Source of the DNA: Oncomelania hupensis
Taxonomy: Eukaryota; Mollusca; Gastropoda; Littorinimorpha; Pomatiopsidae
DNA length: 64,000 bases
Assembly: GCA_036898135.1 (NCBI GenBank)
Contig: CM072512.1
Span: 17,112,597-17,176,596, forward strand
Direction: 5' to 3'
Within the stretch, counting starts at the first letter, position 1, and each line of letters opens with the position of its first letter. Position numbers and translations under genes: made by a program. The notes under the pieces were generated by a model, which did no database searches, was not told the DNA's origin, and saw only the letters and a list, made by a program, of their open reading frames with translations. Positions 10,673 through 21,719 of this stretch are shown here, piece after piece.

Positions 10673-11339
10673 TCTGATGGTCAAGGAGTCAAAATTAGGG
10701 TTCCAATGAGTGTAGAAAGGTACAAAAACTGTCTTAGACGTTAAAGATAGGCCAACACTACCGTCAATGTCGGCCTGGAAGATGTAGTGTTTAGGGCATA
10801 GTGAAGAGCTACTAGTAGTTTTCCAGGGAGCGATAATTATTATCGGCATATATCGTGCCTACTGAGACAGTGCTATGGAGGAAAGTAGTGGTGCTATGAC
10901 AGAGTCCCCGGGAACACAAAAGCTTCAAAAGAAAGTTTAAAAGAAAGTTGGGCCTTGCCAATCATTAGGTCATGTATGCCATCTGGGCCTGGGTTAACAG
11001 GACATGACCGCAGACCTCTGGCGAACTCGCATATAGAAAAGAAGCGAGCGATCTGACCCGAGAGAGGATTACGGCGATTAAGCTCGCCATTAGGAAAGAG
11101 GGTGCATGCCATCACCAGCCGAGACCAACTGGGAAAGGAAGGTCCCCTCTTTCTCCACCGCTGAGAAATATGAGAGTTTAGTTTAGTTATTAAATTATCG
11201 TCCCCGAACACAATGCGCATAGAGGACAGTTAATTTGGCTGGTTGCAAGAATATGCCCACAGGGGCTAAATAAGGAATATGAGATCTGTCCATCGGGGAG
11301 GTCTACATCTATCGGGCGATAGGTACAACACTGTCGCAG
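10672..11339. other. no recognised gene
   Basis: A 108-residue minus-strand frame at 10894-11220 contains CPVNPGP, faintly like the NPGP motif seen near the start of some LINE ORFs. No neighbouring endonuclease motif follows, so it is left unassigned. Confidence 0.3.
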
Positions 11340-11885
11340 TGTTTCTTCTTTGTACTTTCTCATTCCTACTCTGTTCTATCAATCTACTATACTATCTTCT
11401 TCTTTGCTAGACCAGTCACGTACCTTTTTTTTTAATTGAGAACTCTTCCGGGACAAACTCCTAATTTGTTTGTGAGGTCTGTTGGATCAGCTTGGAAATA
11501 TTGGACGGTTTCTGTTAGGTGGTCACTGGGGCTTCCTATGATGCTATTATTTGACAATGTAGGCATTTTATATGTATGTGTTTGGTTGATATTTTATAAT
11601 GATTTTTATATTCTATTTTGCTTTTGTAAACGGGGGTTCGATAAATTAGAGTATAGCCTCAGCGTCCCCTGCGTTGGATGTCTTTATTGTAAAGTGACCG
11701 GCTGGTGGAGTGCCTTCAGGGTTGCCACTAGGGTTGTTTCGGCAGATCTTTTATGCGGATCAGGGGCGAGTCCTCTTTCAGCGAAGTTGTGGTCTTGATT
11801 GTATGGTCCTGATTCGGCTATACTGGTCCTGATTTGGCTCGGGAGAGTCCGCTGGACCTAAAGCAATAATCATGTAATGTAATGT
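11340..11885 (+). mobile_element. repeat-N, plus strand (left arm of an inverted pair)
   Basis: Full-length copy of repeat-N, aligned with 6925-7412 from CATTCCTACTCTGTTCTATC to CCTAAAGCAATAAT. It contains a small internal duplication near 11780-11835. The tail is ATGTA-rich (ATGTAATGTAATGTAAT) and not AATC. It faces the copy at 11943-12425 across about 57 bp. Confidence 0.8.
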
Positions 11886-11942
11886 AATCCTGTGGATATT
11901 ATTCCTAATAACGCCTAAGGGCTGGTGAACACTTAATTTAGA

Positions 11943-12425
11943 CAACATTACATTACATTATTATTGCTTTAGGTCCAGCGGACTCTTCCGAGCCAAATCA
12001 GGACCGGACAACCCCCGATCCGAATAAAAGATCTGCTGAAACAACCCTAGTGGTAAAACCGAAAGCTCTCCACCAGCCAGTCACTTTACAATAAAGACAT
12101 CCCACGCAGGGGACGGCTGAGGCTTTACCCCAACTTATCGAACCCCCGTTTACAAAAACAAAATAGAATACAAACATCACTATAAATTATCAACAAAACA
12201 CATACATATAAAATGCCTACATTGCTAAATAATAACATCATAGGAAGCCATAGTGACCACCTGGCAGAAAGCGTCCAATATTCCCAAGCTGATCCAACAG
12301 ACCTCATACACAAACAAGGAGTCTTGTCCCGGAAGAGTTTTCAAGAAAAAAGGTAGGAGACTGGTCTAGCGAAGAAGACGATAGTATAGCAAATTGATAT
12401 AAAAGAGCAGGAATGAGAAAGAGCA
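11943..12425 (-). mobile_element. repeat-N, minus strand (right arm of an inverted pair)
   Basis: Reverse-complement copy of repeat-N starting ACATTACATTACATTATTAT and continuing through CTTTAGGTCCAGCGGACTC to GAGCAGGAATGAG. It lies tail-to-tail with the preceding copy, forming a hairpin of roughly 480-bp arms. Confidence 0.8.
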
Positions 12426-12682
12426 AATGAGAAAGACAGCGACAGTGGGAATTTAAAGCACTAAATTTCCAGAAAGTGGGGATACTATTTATACTGAAAC
12501 CCCCGGCACCCCAACGGGGGTAATTTAGACAAGCTGTAGTCTCGTTTGGCAGAGGCTATAATACGCTTAGCGTCCAGTTTGGTGGCGCGCATATAAAGAT
12601 GCGCGGCAGGAGAATTAACAGCCTTGCATTGATTATAGGCTCTAGATTTAGCCTTGACTTAATCACGACGCGCATCTGTTTA

Positions 12683-13596
12683 CAGTACTCCTCGCTTAAG
12701 GTAACCCCCCACGGGACCAAATTTTTGTTTGATCTTATCCGAGGGGCACCCTAAACAGTCCTCTGATAAGATCAACTACCAGTAAAAAACGTGATCTTAT
12801 ACGAGGTGCTAAATTTTTTTGTGGTGTGACTGTGTGTGTGTGTGTGTGTGTATGTGTGTGCACGTTGGTGCGCACGTATGCATGTATGCATAACTGTATA
12901 TGTATTTTTTGTGCGTGTGTATGATGCATAAGCACACACTCAAACACTCAAATGAACGGATGCAAGCATGCATACACATACACACACTCTCGCACACACA
13001 CACACACACAAACACATTGACACGCACGCACGCAAATGAGAATAAAAAAATAAAAAGTATGCACCAAGACAGTTGCTGGGTGCATTTGCAGAAAACCTTA
13101 CACAAGTTTAACAAATTGTTCATTTTGTCTACGACACGGCACATGCTTTATCGCTAGTGAATGAAGTCAATTCAGGGTAAGGTCCAATGTGGCAATACGT
13201 CCCGCTAGGAGGGGACACGGCAGATCACAGTTACACCTGTCTACACCGCCCATGGGTCGCACTCTGTCAAAGTGGTTCCCGTGTGTATTGCAGAGTGTCG
13301 CATAACGCGGATGCTAGCTGGACGTGACAGGTGTTCTGGGATGGAATTCCATCTCTAAATAGAAAGTTACCTCATAAATGACGTCATCTGTGACATCAAT
13401 TTCTCTTAAGCAGTAGTCTCCTCCATTTGGGAACCAAAACGGGGTTGACGTTATCCGAGGTTTTTCCTTATGCGAGGTGACGCTAAGCGAGGAATTCTAA
13501 ATGGTACAAAGAAGGTGTTTGGCCGGGACCAACAACCTGATTGATCTTATCCGCCTTGTGACCTTAAGCGGTAGTGACGTTAAAAGAGGAGTACTG
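12683..13596. mobile_element. pogo/Tigger-like element, TA target site
   Basis: The left end is CAGTACTCCTCGCTTAAGG and the right end, reverse-complemented, is CAGTACTCCTCTTTTAACG, so the terminal inverted repeats match for the first 13 bp and more weakly inward. TA dinucleotides flank both ends (12681-12682 and 13597-13598). Inside are repeated TTATCCGAGG-type blocks, a GT/CA tract (12830-13025) and no transposase ORF. It is a non-autonomous Tc1/mariner-superfamily element by its TA duplication; the pogo/Tigger assignment rests on terminal style only. Confidence 0.65.
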
Positions 13597-14984
<1,388 letters not shown>

Positions 14985-16599
14985 GAGCACGGTAGTTCGT
15001 GTGTGACGCGCGCGATAGATCTGTTCGTTTTATTTTGCAAAGCATGCAATAATAGAGTGTATTTACCTTTGATTTGATTTTGCGTTGTTGTTAGAAGAAG
15101 CTTTGTATAACGTTGATAATTTGAGTTGGTCGATATTATTTGAGAATTTTCTAGAGTTGGTTGTTTACTATCGATCGAAGCGTGTGGGTAATTCTAGTGG
15201 TAACTAGAGACGCTTCCATTCTAAATATGGATGTATGACGTGAGACAGTGATGACGAAATTGGTTCTGATTGGTTAAAATTGTGTCTTGCCCGAGCGTTC
15301 TTTATTTCTCTGGAGCATAGAGAGACTATATAAGTGCCGCACTGTTTCATCTATGGTGTGCGGGGACGTTAAATTTTAATCTCCTCCCATAAGGGTGTGT
15401 TGTGTTGAAAGTAAAAAGTTGAGAAAGTGAAAAGTGAAAATGCGATTGTATGCAGTTGTTGATGTTCGCTGAATAAAGTTGGAAAACTTCATACGATGAC
15501 TCCTGTCTTGTGGCTGAATGAACAGGTTGCGTGGATAAACGAATCTGAGTTACACATATCAGGGTTCAAGCATTGGGGCTGAATCAACTACTGATAGAAA
15601 ACCAACAACGAGTGTAAAGCCCCGGTCACACAGCCCTTTACGGCTGAATCACGGCCAAAGCGCGTCCAAAATTTGTTACTCGTGGAGTGGACGTTGTTGT
15701 TTGCGTTGATGTCGAGGTTAAGACGAGCTACGGTCGAGGTATAGACGTGGCAGGACGCGGGGAGAAATCTGAACGGCATCGGACCCGGCAAAAAGTTTTG
15801 AACTGCTCAAAATTTTAGCCCGCGCACTACCACGGGTAACACACGCGGTAAAGACGTGCAACACACGTGAAACACGCGTGGTAATCCGTGTTCCGGCAGT
15901 GATTAAAACTTGGGGAGACGCGGTAAGACGCGAATTTTTAGCGTTCAGTCACGGCCAAAGCACGGCCATTGGACGCATGTACCGCGTTGGAATCACGTGA
16001 AATAGCGTGTGTTTAGCGGCTTATCACTGAAAAATGGATTTTTCCACGTACATGGCACTACCTAACGACGTCTCGAACAAGTTCGAATTACGTCCCGATC
16101 ACTGCCTAATCACTTCTGTATCACTTCTGATTTGCGGCATATAAATACCGTAATTTTCTGTGACATCGGCATGAGGATCAGGGTCTGGACCGGCAGCACC
16201 AGTAGGGGGAGCATGGACCTGGACTGTGACTTGGGCCTGGGAGTCTTGGGGAGCCTTCGTCGACCTCTTCTTGGCAAGGGAACCCTTCTTTCCAGGCATA
16301 CTGCAAATGACTGGAGGTGTTTTGTACAAGATCTGGATCGGTATAACTTGCCGCCTTTTCCCCCCTCGTTTTAGAACATGTGAATTTTTTTTAGGCTTAC
16401 ACGTGGCTGGACGTGATTAGCCGTGCTTAGGCAGTGCTTCAGCAGTGGAACAGCCGCCGACGGCCATACCCCGTCCAAAGCACGGCCAAACCAAAATTGA
16501 CAGAAAATTACCACGTACGACCACGTCCACCAGATTTTCCGAACTTTTTGTACGTGATTAAGACGTGGAGTGCTGTGCATGTGTGACCGAGGCATAACA
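14985..16599 (+). mobile_element. solo LTR, family B, interrupted by a DNA transposon
   Basis: Matches the family-B LTR at 19971-21151: GCGATAGATCTGTTCGTTTT, CTATCGATCGAAGCGTGTGG, ATGACGTGAGACAGTGATGA, a TATA box (CTATATAAG) near 15327, AATAAA near 15470, and the 3' end GGGGCTGAATCAACTACTGA. The 3' terminus GAGTGTAACA is split by a DNA transposon (15618-16594) and resumes as ACA at 16597-16599. The 5' end is degraded and its boundary is approximate. No internal retroviral-type genes are present. Confidence 0.8.
15618..16594. mobile_element. PIF/Harbinger-like non-autonomous transposon
   Basis: Terminal inverted repeats GCCCCGGTCACACA (left) and GCCTCGGTCACACA (right, reversed) are flanked by the 3-bp duplication TAA (15615-15617 and 16595-16597). 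Removing the element and one TAA restores the conserved LTR end GAGTGTAACA, which is independent proof of the insertion. A 3-bp TAA duplication with GGTCACAC-type termini is typical of PIF/Harbinger. Sub-terminal ACGGCCAAAGCACGGCC-like motifs recur. A minus-strand frame at 16294 (MPGKKGSLAKKRSTKAP) may be a remnant of an accessory protein. No transposase is present. Confidence 0.82.
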
Positions 16600-16778
16600 C
16601 TGAACTTGGGATTGAAACAGGCAACCAAGGGTAAGGGGTTGCGTACTTACTTTTAATACAAGAATGTATGCACTCTCATTGCCCGCAAAACTAGCAGCCG
16701 TGCAATTTATACAAGTACTGTTTATTGTAGATTGCAAGTTAACAATGGAAATAATAATATTCGTAGAAAGATACTGTA

Positions 16779-16891
<113 letters not shown>

Positions 16892-16984
16892 GATGCCAAC
16901 ATACCTAGTTAAATTCTAGTTTGAACCGGTCGAAACATGACTGATGTGATTTAATTTCATTGGGATTTTTTTAGTCGCTCATGC

Positions 16985-17170
16985 GAAAGCACTGCAGCCG
17001 CAAGGGCAGCTCCATCTTGGACTAACGGGAATAGTGCATGCTGGGTGTTATTCATGTTCTTGGCACTCATGCGCGTAGCACATGAGCATCAGGATTTTTT
17101 ACAGTCCGAGCATGCGATGTAATGTATGTATGCACAGACTAAACTTCGGTTTTTACTCATCATACGAAGG
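16985..17170 (-). mobile_element. SINE-A, degenerate partial copy
   Basis: Shares GTGCATGCTGGGTGT, GAGCATCAGGAT and GCACAGACTAAACTTCGG with the SINE-A body, at lower identity than its neighbour. Confidence 0.6.
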
Positions 17171-17204
17171 GATATCTGGTCTAATCTCCATTGCGGTTGT
17201 GGCC

Positions 17205-17235
<31 letters not shown>

Positions 17236-17660
17236 TCGTTCTTATATAGCGCTTTTCCAGCCCAAGAGCTGCTCAAGGCGCTGGCCGATACAGGATCTAA
17301 CTCAAGCCGCCCGAGACGCCCACCCGCAGCCTTTGGGCGCATGGTCTGACGCCCGGACAACTGAGCACAATCCTGGGCAGCCAGGGATTGGGGAGAAGGA
17401 CCTAGGTGCATGCTGGGTGTGTTCTTGTCACCGGCACTCACCCGTCTAGGACATGAGCGTCAGGATCTTTAAAGTCCGTTATGATGGAATGTATGCGGCA
17501 CAGACTAGACCTCGGTTTATACTCTCATCCGAAGGAGTAGGAAAACAGGAGTAAAGTGTCTTTCCCAGGGACACAACACAATGGCCCGGCCAGGGCTCGA
17601 ACCCGGGACCTTCAGATCCGCAAGCCGAAGCACTACCATTAGACCACAGTGCCTATCAAC
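17205..17660 (-). mobile_element. SINE-A, full-length, tRNA-derived head
   Basis: The minus strand starts with a tRNA-like head at about 17655-17582, with an A-box region TGGTCTAATGGTAGTGC and a B box GGTTCGAGCC. A body of about 340 bp follows, and the copy ends in (AAAT)n, seen as TTTATTTATT on the plus strand at 17205-17235. Partial copies are at 8566-8872, 16985-17170 and 55905-56015, with traces at 1812 and 18012. The head is not a functional tRNA gene because it continues into the SINE body. Confidence 0.88.
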
Positions 17661-18287
17661 GTTATCAGTAATTAGGACACATAATCTCCGAGATGTATTG
17701 ATATGGTATGATCATCAGTCTATTATAATTCTTATTAGCATGGATTATAAACCCTGTGACTCAACAGTCGTTTTGGGGCCAAAACATGTGTGTGTTACGA
17801 GTTTGCGAGGCCTTTTAACTTTCAAACGCGCCTACAGATAGAGGGGAAAGGGAGGAAGGAGGGGGAGGGGGAGGAGAAGGGGGTAAGATAACAGTTGGTT
17901 GTGCTTGATAAATTTGTGTGTACTCAATTAACCCCATCTAATTTATGGTCGTCTCTTATGTAGCTTTGATCGTTCTGATTATTATGGACCTTCAAAATTA
18001 ACTGGAAAAAATAGATTTCTCTTATATAGCGCACTTACAAGCTCAGAGAGCTTCTGGAAAATATGGAGTTACAGTTTATAAATCGAAGTTTGAATTTCTG
18101 TTTAGCGGTCGCGTGCCAAAGCATGCATTCTGGAATTATGTATTTTGCCGGAGTGTAAGTCAGAGGTTGTTTTTTTTTTAATCAACGTGTGGGTATGTTT
18201 TCTCTGGTTGGACGCACAGTGCTATTTGATTTGACGAAAGGTCCGGAGAGCAAATTGAGCTTGTATTGGACCACTCGAACCCTAAAA
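17661..18287. other. 3' flank of the GTPase gene; no separate feature
   Basis: Contains a purine-rich stretch at 17840-17885 and a SINE-A-like trace (TCTTATATAGCGCACTTACA) at 18012. It presumably includes the 3' UTR of the minus-strand gene that ends at 18288, but no canonical polyadenylation site was fixed. Confidence 0.35.
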
Positions 18288-18890
18288 CTACATAATACAA
18301 CAACGGAGATTTTCTCTCACGCGGCCAGCGGACTCTTTAGCTGCTTTGTTTTTGTATACAAATTTGAACCGTTTATCTTCACGCAGAACTGCCTTTTTGA
18401 TTTCGTCTAACGGTTGATCACTAGCGCGTGTCTCCAACACTTCCGCTATTTTATTGATCATCGAGTCTCGGTAGTATTCGTCGCCGTTGTGCGTCACCAG
18501 TTTGATGGCCATCTGAACCAGCTCGCTAGCCTGGGTCCTTTTATTTGGGCCTTTGTTGTCGATGCCGATCACTCTGTTACTGCAATCCTTCAAAAGTTCC
18601 TTGACTGGGGTTGGCGCTGTTTCTAACTTTTTCTTCAGCGTGTCTGCGCTCTCGCAATGTGTAAAAATGACGATTAAAAAACGTGTTAGTTCACTCCCAA
18701 ACAGTTCTTTAATTTGTTCCACGACTTTCACTTCGGAAGGGTTGAAACGCTCGTCCATTCGAAAGACGAGGAGAAACGCGTGGGGTCCAGGCAGACTAAG
18801 AAGAAGGCTCTTTATTATTTCCTTCACATACGTCTCTTCTTCTCTAGGGTCCGATGTGTTGACGTCGAAAAGTCCGGGAGTGTCTACCAC
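18288..18890 (-). CDS. AIG1/GIMAP GTPase, exon 5 (last exon)
   Basis: This 603-nt terminal exon of the macro-AIG1 gene encodes 200 residues and a TAG stop. It follows an acceptor TTTTGCTTTCAG and continues in phase 0 from exon 4. It starts with the G3 switch motif (VVDTPGLFD). It continues with the AIG1-specific conserved box (LPGPHAFLLVFRMDERF), a G4-position motif FTHCESAD in place of the canonical TKxD/THGD form, a G5-like NRVIGIDNK and a charged helical C-terminus. The last four residues are CCIM, a CaaX prenylation box with Met at the X position, which favours farnesylation. AIG1/GIMAP proteins are septin-like GTPases that act at membranes in animal immune cells; a membrane anchor here fits that. 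The altered G4 may change nucleotide specificity or affinity. Confidence 0.9.
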   Translation of the reverse strand: MVDTPGLFDVNTSDPREEETYVKEIIKSLLLSLPGPHAFLLVFRMDERFNPSEVKVVEQIKELFGSELTRFLIVIFTHCESADTLKKKLETAPTPVKELLKDCSNRVIGIDNKGPNKRTQASELVQMAIKLVTHNGDEYYRDSMINKIAEVLETRASDQPLDEIKKAVLREDKRFKFVYKNKAAKESAGRVRENLRCCIM

Positions 18891-18927
18891 CTGAAAGCAA
18901 AATCTCAATAATCATTATCATTGAACC

Positions 18928-19055
<128 letters not shown>

Positions 19056-19059
19056 ATAC

Positions 19060-19437
19060 ATGTAATAAATAATAATAACACTAATAATGGATGCTATAAG
19101 TGCCTTATTCTTAACATGACCGGTAACCAACATACACGCTCACATGTTACAGATACCACAACAAACACACATTCATCACTCAAACATGTGGTGGGCAAGA
19201 CGTTATTTGAAGACGGAAAGGGAATATACTTTTATTATTTTAATTTTAGACAGACTGCAACCAGTACCATTATTGAAGAGAGGGAGGAAACCGGAGAACC
19301 CGGAGAAAACCCTCGGCGACCTGAAAGTCTTGTAAGCCTACCTAATTGACGTTAGTTCTTCCCCTACGGGGTTCGAACCCGCGACTGCTGAGTACTGGAA
19401 ACCAGCTCACTTTCCACTGAGCCATTAGGGCACCATG
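19060..19437 (-). mobile_element. SINE-B, full-length but diverged, minus strand
   Basis: The tRNA-like head lies at about 19432-19362 (minus): GTGCCCTAATGGCTCAGTGG ... GGTTCGAACCCCGTAGGGG. A body shared with 56172-56640 follows (AGGGTTTTCTCCGGGTTCTC, ATAATGGTACTGG, CGTCTTCAAATAACG) and it ends in the AAT/ATT tract. It sits in the intron between exons 4 and 5 of the GTPase gene. Confidence 0.82.
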
Positions 19438-19970
19438 AACCATTAGCGTCGCTCTTATATGATGACCCCACGCTTTGTCCCCCGTTCCCGCAATCAATCC
19501 CGAAACTCCACTACCCATGTGATGCCTGTACTATTAATTCCTCCCGCCCCACCCATATCGGAGGGCGTGAGGGTGTCAAAGGTGACATTTTAGAGGTATA
19601 TCTGATTCCCTCCCGTCCCTCCACCCTCACCCCTAGAGGTCAGTCTTGAATATAGTGAGAAGGGGAAACGGGTTGGGGTGGGGGTGAAAGTGTGCGTGTG
19701 TGTATGTGTGTGGAGTGTGTGAATGTGTGTATGAAAGAAGTCGGCACTCATCACCGTTACACATGCTTCAGATGAATGTCGCCTCTACTTATACATGTAT
19801 AACAATATTGTTATATTTTAAGAACATTGACAAACTGCTTACAACATAAGTAAGCGCACTCATACCTTGTTTCAGTAAGTCCAAAGTATGAAAATTTTAG
19901 CACGTTATGGCCCCCCCCCCCTTTCCTTCCATCTCATTCTTCCCTTCTTCAATAAATTAAAGATACAATG
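19438..19970. other. intronic sequence, nothing recognised
   Basis: Part of intron 4 of the macro-AIG1 gene. Contains a GT-rich stretch at 19690-19725 and a C12 run near 19911. Confidence 0.4.
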
Positions 19971-21151
19971 TGTTACGTTGGAGACGCGTACGATGGTAGG
20001 CTTACGTGTAGCGCGCACGATAGTTTGTGACGCGAGCGATATATCTGTTCGTTTTATTTTGCAAAGCATGCAATAATATAGTGTATTTATCTTTAATTTG
20101 ATTTTGCGTTGTTATTAGAAGAAGCTTTGTATAACGTTGGTAATTTTAGTTGGTCGATATTATTTGAGAATTTTCTGGAATTGGTTGTTTACTATCGATC
20201 GAAGCGTATGGATAATTCTAGTGGTAGCTAAGGAAGCTTCCATCCCAAATAAGGTTGTATGACGTGAGACAGTGATGATGAAATCTGTTCTGATTGGTTG
20301 GGGCGTGTCACGCTGGGGGTATTCTCGCTCTTTCTGGAGTAGAGAGAGACTATATAAGTGCCGCACTGTTTCAAAATTAGAGAAATTAGTCTCCTCTCTG
20401 AAAATCCTTACCAGGAAGGGAGGGGACTATAAACTGATTTAAAAAAAAAAAAAATTAGAGAAGTGGGGCCGGGTAGCTCAGTTGGTAAGAGCGTCTTGCT
20501 AGTAACCGAAAGGTCGCTGGTTCGAATCCCGGATTGGTCAACGTGTGATCATATTATTTTCCCCTTTACCAACAACTGGCCCGCTGGTGTCAGTATAAAT
20601 CGGTCCAGTAGTCACCTATATGCGAAAGTGTCGTGTGACTATAATCTACAAACAACAAAATTAGAGAGGGGCCGGGTAGCTCAGTTGGTAAGAGCGTCTT
20701 GCTAGTAACCGAAAGGTCGCTGGTTCGAATCCCAGATTGGTCAACGTGTGATCATATTATTTTCCCCCTTTACCAACAACTGGCCCGCTGGTGTCAGTAT
20801 AAATCGGTCCAGTAGTCACCTATATGCGAAAGTGTCATGTGACTATAATCTACAAACAACAACAAAATTAGAGAGAGTTGAAAGTAGAGAGAGTTGTTGT
20901 GTTAGAGTTGAGAAAGTTGTTGAAAGTGGAAAGTTGATTGTTGTGAAAAGTTGAAAGTGGAAAAAGCCATTGTATGCAGTTTGTTGATGTTCACTGAATA
21001 AAGTTGAAAAACTACATACGACGACTCCAGGCTTGTTGATGATTGAACGGGTTGCGTGGATAAACGAATCTGAGTTACACCTATCAGGAGAATTCAAGCA
21101 TTGGGGCGGAATCAACTACTGATAAAAACAAAACCAACATCGAGTGTAACA
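19971..21151 (+). mobile_element. solo LTR, family B, with SINE-T insertions
   Basis: Begins TGTTACGTTGGAGACGCG and ends CGAGTGTAACA, with the perfect 5-bp duplication CAATG at 19966-19970 and 21152-21156. It contains a TATA box (CTATATAAG) near 20350 and AATAAA near 20996. The LTR is interrupted from about 20383 to 20868 by SINE-T copies and a short A-tailed segment. It lies antisense to the host gene in intron 4, with its end only 14 nt from exon 4. Confidence 0.92.
20463..20868 (+). mobile_element. tandem pair of tRNA-derived SINE-T
   Basis: Two nearly identical units (about 20463-20664 and 20667-20868) each start GGGCCGGGTAGCTCAGTTGG (A box), contain GCTGGTTCGAATCCC (B box) and the body CCCGCTGGTGTCAGTATAAA, and end GACTATAATCTACAAACAAC. 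The target string AAAATTAGAGA occurs before, between and after them (about 20450, 20656 and 20866), as expected of repeated insertion at the same target or of tandem amplification. The predicted tRNA anticodon stem pairs poorly, so these are not tRNA genes. Confidence 0.87.
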
Positions 21152-21165
21152 CAATGATTCAATAC

Positions 21166-21347
21166 CTCCAGTTGAAGGCCGTCCAACGTTATCCTATCCA
21201 TTGAGCATTTGGGCGTCACACGCGAAAGACTATCTTCACTCTGGAAAACATCCTTTTCCAGGAGAAGGTTGCCCAAGGCACTCTTGCCCACCCCAGTCTT
21301 GCCAACCACAGTCAATCGCAGTATCCTCGACGGTGAAAATCGACTTC
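21166..21347 (-). CDS. AIG1/GIMAP GTPase, exon 4 (P-loop exon)
   Basis: This 182-nt exon encodes the first part of the AIG1 GTPase domain: RLTVVGKTGVGKSALGNLLL, with the G1/P-loop GxxGxGKS, and then SLSRVTPKCS, where the Thr is the likely G2 residue. The acceptor (ATTACTTCAG) restores the codon split left by exon 3 (phase 1). The donor GAG|GTATTG leaves phase 0, matching exon 5, so G1-G2 join directly to DTPG. The donor is weaker than GTAAGT, and a family-B solo LTR starts 14 nt inside the intron. Exon 4 is separated from the macro-domain exon 3 by about 5 kb of intron filled with LINE sequence. Confidence 0.9.
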
Positions 21348-21719
21348 CTGAAGTAATGGAACAGAAGACAATAATTATTATTAATCACATTTAACGGAAT
21401 TAACTATTTTACAATGTAGATCCAATCACGCGCTGCAAACTCACATCTGCACACTTTCATAGAAAACCAAATATGATTTTTTGCTTTTGCTTTTCAGGAC
21501 AAATCTTGACCGTTCGCCGGTCCATTTTAAGCTATATCTCAAGGCCCACTGAGCCTATTTTAACCAAACTTCTTAGGAACATTACCTAGTTAGTGGCCTG
21601 CCTCTGGTGTCAATTATCATTTCAAAATACCTCAAACGAAATTCATTAAAAAAATCGTTTAAAATATTTTATCTAATCTTCTGCTAAGACTGTTAGATCA
21701 CTCGTATTTGTACTTTCTC
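21348..21719. other. intron 3 sequence, nothing recognised
   Basis: AT-rich intronic DNA upstream of the LINE-A insertion. Confidence 0.4.

Noticed and set aside
10894..11220. Possible 2A-like NPGP peptide
   Set aside because: CPVNPGP lacks the preceding D-x-E consensus and no LINE domain follows.
11436..12313. Repeated ORF with VPCVGCLYCKVTGWW
   Set aside because: Seen in every repeat-N copy and in both orientations of the pair; no recognised domain and no conservation of frame, so treated as repeat sequence.
17582..17655. tRNA-like sequence
   Set aside because: It is the head of SINE-A, followed by the repeated body and an AAAT tail.
19362..19437. tRNA-like sequence
   Set aside because: Head of SINE-B, not a free tRNA gene.
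20383..20447. U1-snRNA-like start (CCTTACCAGG...GGGGAC)
   Set aside because: The similarity is a few bases only and the segment is A-tailed; insufficient to call an snRNA pseudogene.
20463..20760. Two apparent tRNA genes
   Set aside because: A and B boxes are present, but the anticodon stem pairs poorly and each copy continues into a shared SINE body; they are SINE heads.
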